Source: Talpa occidentalis (Eukaryota > Chordata > Mammalia > Eulipotyphla > Talpidae). Taken from it: 64,000 nt of DNA. How positions within the stretch are numbered: position 1 is the stretch's first letter; each line of letters opens with the position of its first letter. Below the pieces are notes generated by a model. It had not been told where the DNA came from, did not search any database, and saw only the letters and a list, made by a program, of their open reading frames with translations. The stretch lies in NCBI RefSeq assembly GCF_014898055.3, contig NW_023601754.1, positions 53,561,013-53,625,012 on the forward strand, given 5' to 3'. Both the position numbers and the translations under genes were made by a program. This document shows positions 55,676 to 64,000 of the stretch, one piece after another.

Positions 55676-56127
55676 TGTTACGGAGCAGCCCCGATATAAA
55701 ACGGGTTCCTGGCTGTGGGTCCTCACCCGCGCGCTTTAAAGGGACTTACGAATACTCAACTACAGACACACACAAAAGGGTTAATAAAAGGTTTATTTAC
55801 AAGAGGAAAGGAAATAAGGAAAATGGACAACTCAGGGAGAAAATAGGGAAATAAAATCTTTAATGCGTCCTACCCGATCCGACGACCTGGAAACCCAAAA
55901 TCACTCTCAGAGCTGGTCAGAAGCTGCGAGCTGGCGGAGAGCCAAAAATGGGGGATCCCCAAAGCCCACGTGTCTGCCTTTATATCAACCTGGCTGCTTA
56001 ACCCCACCCTCAGGTCCCAGCCACCTTCCCTTGGGTGGTGATGGGATTTGGAGTTCCCAATGTCTTTGGCTTTGACCTGGGGTGGGGGTGGAGTCCACAA
56101 AGCCTGTATGGAATTAGCTTTAGGACA
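55676..56127 (-). mobile_element. 5' LTR of provirus A (LTR-A)
   Basis: 452 bases on minus from TGTCCTAAAGC to CTCCGTAACA. A TATA box (GATATAAAGG) lies near 55980 and AATAAA near 55793. It is the likely promoter of the gag frame, which starts about 185 bases downstream of the LTR edge. Confidence 0.9.
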
Positions 56128-56421
56128 GCCTTTTCCCCCTAACACATGCAGGCCTCTCTCTTAGCAAACCCCGCTTCCCGGCCAGCCCCTTCTGCTCGCT
56201 GGTGTCTGTGCAAGTGTCCTTTATTCTTCTCTCCCTTTTATAACAAACCTGCCCTTTTGGGTACAACCAACGTTTCTGTCTAGTGAAGAAACTTGCCTGG
56301 GAAACTTGCCGATACCGCTGAAAGGGGAGCTGAGCCAAAACGTCCCAGAGTGAACCCAAGGACCCGCTCTCTGAAGACATGTCCAAAAATAATGATTTTA
56401 GTTATAAGACGAAAGTTGTAA
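56128..56421. other. Unclassified stretch between provirus A and LTR-D array
   Basis: No gene is recognised. The first bases (GCCTTTTCCCCCTAAC) are polypurine-tract-like when read on minus, immediately upstream of an LTR-A start. That raises the possibility that this LTR is also the 3' LTR of an older element. Confidence 0.35.
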
Positions 56422-56556
56422 TGTAACAGGGTGGTCCCCAGGAAAGGGGGAGGTTCCAGGTTTCCTGCCCCACCCAAGGGAGGGTGGAGCTGAGCAGGGA
56501 GAGAAGAAGCTGCAGAAGAGACTGAGGAAGGAAGGAAGCAGGATGGAGCCTAGAGA
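56422..56556 (+). mobile_element. LTR-D 5' fragment
   Basis: TGTAACAGGGTGGTCCCC followed by about 135 bases similar to the start of the full LTR-D at 56643, then broken off. Confidence 0.8.
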
Positions 56557-56625
56557 TGTAATTGTAACAGGGTGGTCCTAAGATTACACCATGAGATCTG
56601 TGCCACCATAGATATGGTGGAATAA

Positions 56626-56642
56626 AAATTAAAAGGGGGCAT
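56626..56642 (+). other. Polypurine tract before LTR-D
   Basis: AAATTAAAAGGGGGCAT directly precedes the TG of the complete LTR-D, marking that LTR as a former 3' LTR. The 70 bases upstream would be the last internal sequence. Confidence 0.6.
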
Positions 56643-57203
56643 TGTAACAGGGTGGTCCCCAGGAAAGGGGGAGGTTCCCTGCCCCACCCAAGGGAGGGTG
56701 GAGCTGAGCAGGAAGAAGAGAAGCAGCAGAAGAGACTGAGGGAGAAAGGAAGCAGGATGGAGCCAGGAGACACCTGAAGAAACTGCACTTGTCTTTTGGT
56801 CGTGGACTGGGTGACACAGATGTGGGTGAGACCCGTGGGGAGGTGACAATGGCAGCTTTTATCTTGATGTTGATTTTGCTCTTTTCTTCCAGGCTTGTCT
56901 GGTTGCTTCTGACCCTTTTCTGTGGGTCCCCACTGGAAGATGCTTTAGACCTATGGCAGGCTTTGAGGCCTTGCTCTGGGCCAATCCCATTTGGATGGAG
57001 TTTTACCCACGAGGGGACGGGTCACTTTGGGTGCTTGATTTAGAAACTAGACTCTTTGCCTTTCCTGTATTGTTTCCTAGTTTTATTAAAGTTCCTTCCC
57101 ATTAAAGTCTTATATGTTTTGTGTTGATGCGGCGGATGGCAGAACCCATTTAAAATAGGCAGGTTTGCGGGGTTTGGGCTGCCCCTCTCCCTGTCCTATA
57201 ACA
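56643..57203 (+). mobile_element. Full LTR-D, plus orientation
   Basis: TGTAACAGGGTGG...CCTATAACA, 561 bases. It includes an open frame at 56789-57043 related to the LTR-D frame at 49499 in its first 40 residues, and an ATTAAAG polyadenylation-like signal near 57086 and 57101. Confidence 0.85.
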
Positions 57204-57597
57204 GAGACACATTTAGAAACTGCGCTTGCCTTTTGGTTGTGGATGGGGTGACACAGATGTGGGTGAGACCCATGGGGAGGAGACAATGGCAGCTTTTGTC
57301 TTGATTTTGATTTTGCTCTTTTCCTTCCGGGCTTGTCTGGTTGTCTCTGACCCTTTTCTGTGGGGCCCCACTGGAAGATGCTTTGGACTTGTGGCAGGCT
57401 TTGGGGCCTTGCTCTGGGCCAATCCCTTTTGTATGGATTTTACCCTGAGGGGATGGGTCACTTTGGGTGCTTGATTTAGAAACTAGATTCTTTGCCTTTC
57501 CTGTATTGTTTCCTAGTTTTATTAAAGTTCCTTCCCATTAAAGTCTATGTTTTGTGTTGATGCGGCGGATGGCAGAACCCATTTAGAATAGGCAGGT
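57204..57597 (+). mobile_element. LTR-D 3' fragment, tandem to the full copy
   Basis: Repeats the distal 400 bases of LTR-D (CTTTGGGTGCTTGATTTAG, then GTTGATGCGGCGGATGGCAG), beginning mid-element right after the full copy ends. It carries the third version of the small open frame (57226-57474, 82 codons). Confidence 0.85.
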
Positions 57598-57794
57598 TTT
57601 AAATGCCATTCGAACCCAACTTCCCACCTGACCCCTCCTTACCCTATAAAACCCTGCTTCCCCCTAACAACGTGCTTCACTGACCCCCACCTTGGGTGTG
57701 TGAGGTCCCCCCGGGGCGCAATAAACTTTCCCTCCCTTTGAGAAATTTAGCCTGGCTCTCCTTTTCTTTACCATGCCGTACCTTTCAAAAAGGA
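57598..57794 (+). mobile_element. Partial LTR of another family
   Basis: A TATA-like CCCTATAAAACCC near 57643 is followed by CGCAATAAACTTTCCC near 57717, spaced as promoter and polyadenylation signals of a class I LTR. The family is not identified. Confidence 0.5.
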
Positions 57795-58252
57795 TGTCCT
57801 AAAGGTAATCCCATGCAGGCTTTGTGGACCCCACCCCCACTCCAGACCAAAGCCATCAGGACATTGGGAAAGACAAATCCCGTCACCACCAAAGGGAGGG
57901 TGCCTGGGACCTGAGGGTGGGGTTAAGCAGCCAGGTTTGGTATAAAACCAGACACGTGGGCTTTGGAGGGGGGGGGGTTCCCTTTTTGGCTCTCCACCAG
58001 CTCGCAGCTCGGCCAGCTCTGAGAGTGCCTTTGGGTTTCCAGGTCGGCGGATCGGGTAGGACGCATTAAAGACTTTATTTCCCTATTTTCTCCCTGAGTT
58101 GTACATTTCCTTATTTCCCCTTCCCTTGTAAATAAACCTTTTATGAACCTTTCGTGTGTGCCTGCAGTGGAGTATTAATAAGTCCTTTTTAAGCGTGCGG
58201 GTGAGGACCCACAGGCAGGCACCACGTTTTATATCGGGGCTGCTCTGTAAGA
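57795..58252 (+). mobile_element. Solo LTR-A, plus orientation
   Basis: TGTCCTAAAGG...CTGTAAGA, about 458 bases, the same family as the LTRs of provirus A but inverted relative to them. TATA-like GGTATAAAACC is near 57940 and AAATAAACC near 58131. The terminal CA is mutated and no target duplication is seen. Confidence 0.85.
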
Positions 58253-58688
58253 GTGGGCCAGAGGAAAAGGATCGCAAAACTGTAGTGATAAGAGGGCAGC
58301 ACAACCCACAACAGGAAGGGGCAGCTGCCGAGCAGAGCCTGCTGTTGTTAACTTGGGCACATGACAGTGTTGGGGCTCCTGGCGCTACTTTGGATAAGGG
58401 GGTGCATGTGTGGGCACCCAGGACCCAGGGTGCACTGTTGGAGAGCTGTAAGGGTTGGGGTGCACAGCAAAGATTACTGGCTTGAGCCCAAGGCTGTCAA
58501 TATAGAATAACCAGAGCCTGAATTGACCGGTCAGATCACCTGTGTCTCCTACAAGAGCAGGCTACTTGAAGTGGAGGCTGGGATGTTGAAAACACCTGCC
58601 GCCCTTGACCCAGGGCTAACCCCAAATCACAAAGGAACTCTCATGATTAAACTAGAGCATCAGCACCTGTTTATAACAGGAGCCAATA
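58253..58688. other. Unclassified stretch left of provirus C
   Basis: No gene is recognised. It may be internal sequence of the element that carried the LTR-A at 57795, but no retroviral motif could be read. It ends in CCAATA, the target-site copy of provirus C. Confidence 0.35.
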
Positions 58689-59503
58689 TGCCGCGGACCA
58701 GCACAGCGATGGACGAGGAGGCCGTCTCAGGGTTGAGAAATTGTGTGGAGTGGTCAGGGATTCGGCGAGTAAATGACACACAGACACACTTCAAGAGAGT
58801 GGAAATCTGAGTGTAATTTTATTTAAGTTAGTGGCCAGTATATACATGTTTTTCTAAAGGCATAGGATCGGTGATCAGTGCACTAAACCAGTTGGCTCAT
58901 AGGTTGAACTTATCATTGACAAGGCAGTGATTTATGTCCAGAGTCACATTTGGATCTAGGCACATTCCTAAGCAGTCAGACCATTAGTTTTGTCTTTTGT
59001 TTTATAGAATTACATTTTCTCCTAGCTAACAACTAAATTCCTTAATCATTATTAATTATAACAGGTGCACTTATTTTTTATGCAATAACACTTTTTCATG
59101 AAGGATCAAAGCTAAGGAATTTTAACATAGAACAGAGCAATTATTGAACTAACAATTTGTTGTTACACAAGGTTTAGTGGTGTTTCATTTGAGTCAGCCT
59201 TGTTACTAGATTTCATATGTTTCTTTCATTTAGCAATCAATGACCTTTATAGACGAGAAGGAAGAAGTTTTAGAAAGAGAGTTAAGGGATAAAGTTTGTG
59301 GGTCTGAGGAGATAAGACTCCTTTTGGTCAGTATTCTTGTGGTGGCTCCTGGTGGTCGTTATCTTTTGATAGGCGTCTGTCTTATCTGTGTCTTCAGGGA
59401 ACTTTGCTGTACTCCCCTGCGCGCTGGTTCCTTGCCCAGTCGGACCTAGGGACCGTGGCAAAAGCCATTAGCCCTAAAGGTAACTGCAGGGGGAGGTGCA
59501 GCA
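58689..59503 (-). mobile_element. 3' LTR of provirus C (LTR-C)
   Basis: 815 bases on minus from TGCTGCACCTCCC to CCGCGGCA. TATATA and AATAAA are close together near 58815-58850. It is paired with 62702-63547. Confidence 0.92.
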
Positions 59504-59521
59504 GGTCCCCCTTTGTTTTTA
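59504..59521 (-). other. Polypurine tract of provirus C
   Basis: On minus, AAAAACAAAGGGGGACC directly precedes the TG of the LTR. Confidence 0.8.
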
Positions 59522-59547
59522 GAACGGAGCTGGAAGGCATACATATC

Positions 59548-60240
59548 TCATTGAAGACGATAGATGGACCTGTGAAGGGAGCGAACACAGAGGGGAATAA
59601 AAAGACAAAGAAGGACAAGTAGGGAAAGAGCAATGAAAGAGAGGACAAGATGATACCAGTGAGTAGGAGTCAAAGACTGGAGAGTGGAAGCCAGAGAATG
59701 GGCAAAGGAAGAGACTGAAGTATCCAGATGAGATTTACTGACAGCAGAGATTTGGGTTTGGAGAGATGAAAGGTCATGAGAGAGGTCATTGTCATGCCAT
59801 ATTCCCAATAGGTGATGTTTGGTGAGATTCCAATGTAAGGAAGAGTTATAATGCAAAGGCGTAACACAAATGAAACGAAATTGAACATGGCAACAAGTAG
59901 ACAGTTGTTGTTTGAGAAGTTGAACCTCATCGCCAATAGCAATAACAATTTCTTCTAGGGCATTTAACTTATAGTCAATGTCCCGCTGTGTTGCGAGCGC
60001 CATGGACACGTTTTTGGTAAGGTCATTTACAAAAGAAGCCGTCTTAGCTTCCTGAATTAAAGCAACGGAGGAAGCAGCCAATGAAGTAACAAGGGAAATT
60101 AGAGCAGCAATGCCTAAAATAAGGGCGACAATGAAACGTTTAGGACGAAGAAGAGCATGTACCTCATCCAAGACTTGCATGGCAGTGTTATCATACCAAG
60201 GCATATCATGTAAATCAACAGCTAACATAACATAGGGGGG
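59548..60240 (-). pseudogene. env: Env transmembrane subunit, betaretrovirus type
   Basis: Open frame on minus, 226 codons from ATG at 60228. The upstream reading continues in the same frame to a TGA at 60241-60243. The subunit would mediate membrane fusion. Features in order: furin-type site RPKR (28-31), a hydrophobic fusion-peptide-like stretch starting FIVALILG, a heptad-rich helix, a Cys cluster (CC...C) near 110-120, N-glycosylation sequons (NSS, NLT) and a membrane anchor near 190-215 followed by a short basic tail. The layout matches class II (beta-type) transmembrane subunits. The frame ends about 25 bases before the polypurine tract, as is normal. Because the surface subunit is broken, it cannot be made as a normal precursor. 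Confidence 0.82.
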
Positions 60241-60538
60241 TCATTTGAGTAAAATTACAACAGGATACAGATGAGCGAGAGAGGGGGTAATGCAATTAGT
60301 AACAACACAGCCAGAACAATGGACGGAGTAAGAAGTCCCACGCAATTGAATGCGTGCAGCTGAGGCGTTCCCCAAAAGCAGAGCAAAGGGGTATGCAACG
60401 CAGGAGCGTACAGGGATTGTGGAGGTGTTGAATTCAGGTTGTTTGAAATGCACGGCATCGAAGGCAGCAAAGAGACAAAAGAGTTCCTGCTGAAAATAAG
60501 TCTTATTGTGACGTTTAAAGGCATACATAGGAGGTACC
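60241..60538 (-). pseudogene. env: Env surface-subunit remnant, C-terminal part
   Basis: Minus-strand frame running into the transmembrane subunit and separated from it only by an in-frame TGA (60241-60243). It contains a short Cys-containing region (CVAYPF, CSGC, NCIT) expected near the end of a beta-type surface subunit. Its upstream edge is the solo LTR-B at 60539. Confidence 0.7.
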
Positions 60539-60971
60539 TGTAGGGTAAAGAAAATATCAGGCTTTTCTGCCCTTCTGCCATCGGGATAGATGATGGATCC
60601 TTGTCCTGAATGCATGCCTGATGGCGGGCACCTGGAATAGGGTGTGGGCATAGGTAGATGGGATTCAGCTAAGCTAAGACTGTGCTTTTAAGGGCGGCGT
60701 CACGGGGACACCAGTAGCAGCAATAGAAGCCGAAGCCGAAAGAGAAGCCGAGAAGCAGCAGAACGAACGCCAGAGAGCGCAGATAGAGTGAAGACTTGCT
60801 GGGGGCTGGGAGGCCTGTCAGCCTCCCAGCCCCCCAGCCAGCACCCCTGCTTGCCATATGCCTGGTGAACCCCAATAAAAAACCTGCAAAACTACTAAGG
60901 ACTCTGACTCCTCCTTTACCCGGTCTGCATGGGATCAGAAAACCTGCATTGTGGCCTGTCCTGCCCTTACA
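60539..60971 (+). mobile_element. Solo LTR-B inserted in env, with 5-bp target duplication
   Basis: TGTAGGGTAAAG...CTGCCCTTACA in plus orientation, opposite to provirus C. GTACC precedes it (60534-60538) and GTACC follows it (60972-60976). The TATA-like CTTTTAAGG and CAATAAAAA landmarks are present. It is 433 bases. Confidence 0.9.
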
Positions 60972-61150
60972 GTACCCAACCAACAGAAAATTTTCTGTAG
61001 TGGAGGGCTGGAACAGCAAACGAAAAATCATACACAGTAAACTGAGACATAAGAGGGGATATAGGCATTGCTTGAGAGAAAGCACAGTGTGGCCAAACTG
61101 GGTAAGAAATAAGAGAATCCCAGTATTGGTCCACATCCCGGTATTTTTTT
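60972..61150 (-). pseudogene. env: Env surface-subunit remnant, middle part
   Basis: Minus-strand frame with WTNTGILL-type sequence and a hydrophobic run, between the solo LTR-B and a T-rich tract next to a SINE. It is assigned to env by position and continuity with the flanking fragments; sequence support is weak. Confidence 0.5.
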
Positions 61151-61211
61151 TTTTAAGTTTTATTTTATTTTATTTTTTTATTTATTTTATTATTTTTTTA
61201 AGAGGCACGTA

Positions 61212-61489
61212 TTTTTATTTATGATTTTTATTAATTTGTTTTGTTTATACAAGCACTGGGTACAGTCAGAAGTGCGGGAGGGTGAGAGGATTCACCAGAG
61301 CCAGAGCGGGGAGCAGAGCAGGCAGAAGGACCGAAGTCCACTGCTGAGGGGAGCAGCGGGCGGCAGGAGAGGTCTGCGCGCCATGTGGGACCCTCCTCCG
61401 GGGAGCAGCCGGGGATCGAACCGGCGCCACAGAGGCCGCGGGCAGCTTCGCAACCCAGCGCTCTACCGCTGCGCCACCGGGGAGGCCCT
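61212..61489 (-). repeat. tRNA-derived SINE inserted in env
   Basis: Minus orientation, near complete. It ends at CGCCACCGGGGAGGCCC, with box B complement GGGATCGAACC at about 61412. Confidence 0.92.
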
Positions 61490-61650
61490 ACATAAACTTT
61501 TATGACAGTTTTCAGTCCAGGGACTGGGTGTAGAAAAGGCGGCTCGGGAACGTAAGCCCAAAAATGAGCCGATTGTGCAGGCGTGGACTGAACCGCCAGG
61601 ATGGCAAACGGGGCCAAGAAAAGGGATGAGGTCTCAGCATTCAAACAAGA
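61490..61650 (-). pseudogene. env: Env surface-subunit remnant, N-terminal part
   Basis: On minus, a hydrophobic stretch (FLAPFAILAV) is followed by FWAYVPEPPFLHPV, the kind of W.YVP.PP motif found just after the leader of class II Env proteins. The reading is cut by the SINE at 61489. Confidence 0.6.
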
Positions 61651-61654
61651 TAAA

Positions 61655-61958
61655 CACATGCCATTTGCAGCAACATGGATGGCGCTGGAAGGGATCATGC
61701 TCAGCGAAATAAGCCAGAAAGAAAAAGAAAAATACCGGATGGTCTCACTCATAGCAGGAATCTAGAAAACTTAAATAAGGGACCAGGAAAATGAATAACT
61801 ATAAAAAAGTGAAAATCAAAATCAACAAAAAAACTATGAACCAGAGACACTTTTTGGGGGGTGGGGGCGGGAGGGGAGGGATTGGGGTCAGAATGGGGGG
61901 GTTGCAATTGTATGGGGAATATAAAAATTAAATTTATTATTAAAAAAAATAAAATTCT
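61655..61958 (+). mobile_element. LINE-1 3' end fragment
   Basis: Starts at ACATGCCATTTGCAGCAACA, includes GAAATAAGCCAGAAAGA and a G-rich stretch, and ends in an A-rich tail (AATTTATTATTAAAAAAAA). This is the usual form of laurasiatherian L1 3' ends. It is 5'-truncated on insertion. Confidence 0.7.
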
Positions 61959-62245
61959 GGGCCTCCCCGGTGGCGCAGCGGTTGAGCGCTGGGTTGCGAA
62001 GCTGCCCGCAGCCTCTGCGGCGCAGGTTCGATCCCCGGCTGCTCCCCGGCCACCAGAGGAGGGTCCCACATGGCGCGCAGACCTCTCCTGCCGCCCGCTG
62101 CTCCCCTCAGCAGTGTCCTTCGGTCCTTCTGCCTGCTCTGCTCCCCGCTTTGGCTCTGGTGAATTCTCTCACCCTCCCGCGCTTCTGACTGTACCCAGTG
62201 CATGTGTAAACAAAAAACAAACAAATAAATAAATAAAACATGCCT
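61959..62245 (+). repeat. tRNA-derived SINE, best-preserved copy
   Basis: Head GGGCCTCCCCGGTGGCGCAG, box A-like TGGCGCAGCGGTTGAG, box B GGTTCGATCCC, full body with CTCAGCAGTGTCCTTCGG, and an A-rich tail. It is a good representative of the family for this window. Confidence 0.95.
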
Positions 62246-62680
62246 CTATAAAAAAAAATAAAATAAAATTCTAGCAAGTGAGAAAAAAGAAAAAGAAAAG
62301 AAAAAGAAAAGATGAGGCAGTGCGTGGAGCAGAGCAGATGACCGTTAGGCCGGATGACGTTTCTGCACGGGCACCGCGGGGGCAGCCCCCTCAGACCCCG
62401 TAGCCCCAAGCCCTGGAGCCTAGTCATGCACGCTCACACACACGCAGCACCGCGCGTATTTTTTCACACCTAGAAAGCCTTCTCACTGTCTCAGACTGAT
62501 CACCCTTCATCAGCGAGCTCCGGACGCTCCAGGGAGGATCCTATCCCTGGCTGTTTAAAGAAGGTATTTTGGGAGAAATTCACTCACACACTCACACTGA
62601 GCAGGAGAGAGCTGACCCACCGCAACCTCGTCACTACTCACCTCTCCTTTGGGTGGAAACTTAATGAAATGTAAGGTCGG
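62246..62680 (-). other. Leader region of provirus C
   Basis: Sequence between the primer site and the inserted SINE. On minus it contains AGGTGAGT (62636-62643), a near-perfect splice donor in the position of the major retroviral donor used to make env mRNA. No gag start could be recognised. The 62280-62315 part is A-rich simple sequence. Confidence 0.5.
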
Positions 62681-62699
62681 GCCCCACGTTCGGGCGCCA
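62681..62699 (-). other. Primer-binding site of provirus C (tRNA-Lys)
   Basis: On minus, TGGCGCCCGAACGTGGGGC begins two bases after the LTR. It equals the tRNA-Lys(1,2) complement with one extra G, as in beta-type retroviruses. Confidence 0.85.
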
Positions 62700-62701
62700 C
62701 C

Positions 62702-63547
62702 TGCCGCGGACCAGCACAGCGACAGCGATGGACGAGGAGCCGTCCAGGCTTAGAGATGGCCTGGAGTGGTCAGGGAGTCGGCGAGTAAATGACACACAGA
62801 CACACTTCAAGAGAGTGGAAATCTGAGTGTAATTTTATTTAAGTTAGTGGCCAGTATATATAGGTTTTCTAAAGGCATAGGATCGGTGATCAGTGCACTA
62901 AACCAGTTGGCTCATAGGTTGAACTTATCATCGACAAGGCAGTGATTTATGTCCAGAGTCACATTTGGATCTAGGCACATTCCTAAGCAGTCAGACCATT
63001 AGTTTTGTCTTTTGTTTTATAGAATTACATTTTCTCCTAGCTAACCACTAAATTCATTAATCATTATTAATTATTAATAATTAAACATTATTAATTAATC
63101 ATTATTAATTATTTTTTATGTAATAACACTTTTTCATGAAGGATCAAAGCTAAGGAATTTTAACATAGAACAGAGCAATTATTGAACTAACAATTTTGTT
63201 GTTACACAAGGTTTAGTGGTGTTTCATTTGAGTCATCCTTGTTACTAGATTTCATATGTTTCTTTCATTTAGCAATCAATGACCTTTATAGAAGAGCAGG
63301 AAGAAGTTTTAGAAAGAGAGTGAAGGGATAAAGTTTGTGGGTCTGAGGAGATGAGATAAGGCTCCTTTTGGTCAGTATTCTTGTGGTGGCTCCTGGGGGT
63401 CGTTATCTTTTGATAGGCGTCTGTCTTATCTGTGTCTTCAGGGAACTTTGCTGTACTCCCCTGCGCGCTGGTTCCTTGCCCAGCTGGACCTAGGGACCGT
63501 GGCGAAAGCCATTAGCCCTAAAGGTCACTGCAGTGGGAGGTGCAGCA
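62702..63547 (-). mobile_element. 5' LTR of provirus C (LTR-C)
   Basis: 846 bases on minus with the same ends as 58689-59503. It is longer mainly through an expanded ATTAATCATT-type stretch at 63055-63110. Confidence 0.92.
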
Positions 63548-63553
63548 CCAATA

Positions 63554-63708
63554 TCCCAGGATAAGGTTCTGTGCTGGAAAAGAAAACAGCTGACCGCCAT
63601 ATAAACTACAGTCAACAGAATACTAACAAGTCTAATTCAATAGTAGATTGCAAGGATGAGACACTGTGATCAAGTGGGGGGTGAATCCCTTATCCCAGGG
63701 ATGCAAGG

Positions 63709-63745
<37 letters not shown>

Positions 63746-64000
63746 ATGCAATACAAAGGTAGATAAAAACAAAGGTAGATAAAAATCATATATCAACAGA
63801 TGCAGAGGCATTTGAAAATATTCAGCACCTATTTATTATAAAAACTCTAAGTTAGATGGAAATAGAAGGAATCTTCCTTAATATACTAAAGGTTATAGAC
63901 CACAAATATATGAAATCACAAAAATATGAAGTCAAGACTAAAAGGACAATAGAAAAGATGCATTAAACTAAGAGACTCGTTCTTTGAAAAAGATAAACAG
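63554..64000 (+). mobile_element. LINE-1 ORF2 fragment
   Basis: From about 63655 the plus strand reads like the reverse-transcriptase region of L1 ORF2: TTATCCCAGGGATGCAAGGA, then AACAGATGCAGAGGCATTTG and AAACTCTAAG. It is frameshifted and interrupted by a (TA)n run. It continues past the window edge. Confidence 0.7.
63715..63743 (+). repeat. (TA)n microsatellite
   Basis: About 14 uninterrupted TA units inside LINE-1 sequence. Confidence 0.95.

Larger units (their letters stand above)
51241..56127 (-). mobile_element. Provirus A: defective gammaretrovirus-type provirus with non-viral insert
   Basis: On minus the order is LTR (56127-55676), primer-binding site, a gag-like frame, an integrase C-terminal remnant, about 2 kb of non-viral-looking sequence, polypurine tract, LTR (51658-51241). 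Protease, reverse transcriptase, RNase H and most of integrase are absent, and I find no env. The two LTRs are clearly paired, with the same ends and scattered substitutions, and one copy lacks about 34 bases. No target duplication is visible; the left neighbour is another LTR-A piece. A gag-plus-foreign-sequence layout without pol and env is typical of viruses that captured a cellular sequence, which is an inference here. Confidence 0.85.
58689..63547 (-). mobile_element. Provirus C: betaretrovirus-type, env-only remnant
   Basis: LTR-C copies at both ends (minus orientation) are flanked by CCAATA on each side (58683-58688 and 63548-63553), a 6-bp target duplication as in class II retroviruses. 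On minus: LTR, tRNA-Lys primer site, splice donor, leader, interrupted env, polypurine tract, LTR. Gag, pro and pol are missing. Inside lie two SINEs, a LINE fragment and an inverted solo LTR-B, all later insertions. The LTRs are nearly identical over long stretches, so it is fairly young. Confidence 0.92.

Noticed and set aside
51241..56127. A complete, potentially active retrovirus
   Set aside because: Protease, reverse transcriptase, most of integrase, nucleocapsid and env are absent.

Overview
This is nuclear DNA from a placental mammal, not from a microbe. It has no operons or densely packed genes. It holds intronless G-protein-coupled receptor coding exons, about thirteen copies of one tRNA-derived SINE, LINE-1 fragments, MIR traces and several families of endogenous retrovirus. 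The SINE has a Pol III box A/box B head and a (TAAA)n tail. It does not look like primate Alu, horse ERE, carnivore SINEC or ruminant/cetacean SINEs. A laurasiatherian such as a bat is my best guess, but the window does not prove it. Two runs of 100 N (27966-28065, 45066-45165) are assembly gaps.

Layout. 1 to about 27.9 kb is GC-rich and repeat-poor, and I recognise no gene there. The long open frames in it look like by-products of high GC. It contains an AT-rich LINE-1 ORF2 fragment (5.7-6.3 kb), old MIR-like traces, and a SINE/LINE patch at 22.4-24.6 kb. 27.9-40.2 kb is a segmentally duplicated block with two Mas-related GPCR genes of the MRGPRX type. The first has lost its 5' part to an assembly gap and has a stop codon where its C-terminal tail should continue. 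The second (36138-37079) is a complete 313-codon frame with a plausible upstream splice acceptor. Both are on the plus strand, and non-coding blocks around them occur two or three times. A strong CTCF-like motif lies just past the block. 40.2-45 kb is GC-rich non-coding DNA with a large CTCACACA-type minisatellite.

From about 45 kb the composition changes to a retroelement graveyard. Four LTR families (here LTR-A to LTR-D) are nested and inverted. Two proviruses stand out, both on the minus strand. Provirus A (51241-56127) has LTR-A ends. It carries an open 545-codon gammaretrovirus-type Gag whose matrix region is replaced by two hydrophobic segments and an internally duplicated coiled coil. 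This is joined to the last part of integrase and followed by about 2 kb that does not look viral and resembles a cellular mRNA 3' region. Provirus C (58689-63547) has LTR-C ends, a 6-bp target duplication, a tRNA-Lys primer site and a betaretrovirus-type env remnant, broken by a solo LTR, SINEs, a LINE fragment and one in-frame stop.

The receptors probably act as plasma-membrane sensors in sensory neurons or mast cells, as MRGPRX receptors do elsewhere. The retroviral genes are relics with no demonstrated role, although the Gag frame and the env transmembrane-subunit frame are still open. Family assignments come from recognising motifs by eye; no database search was run.
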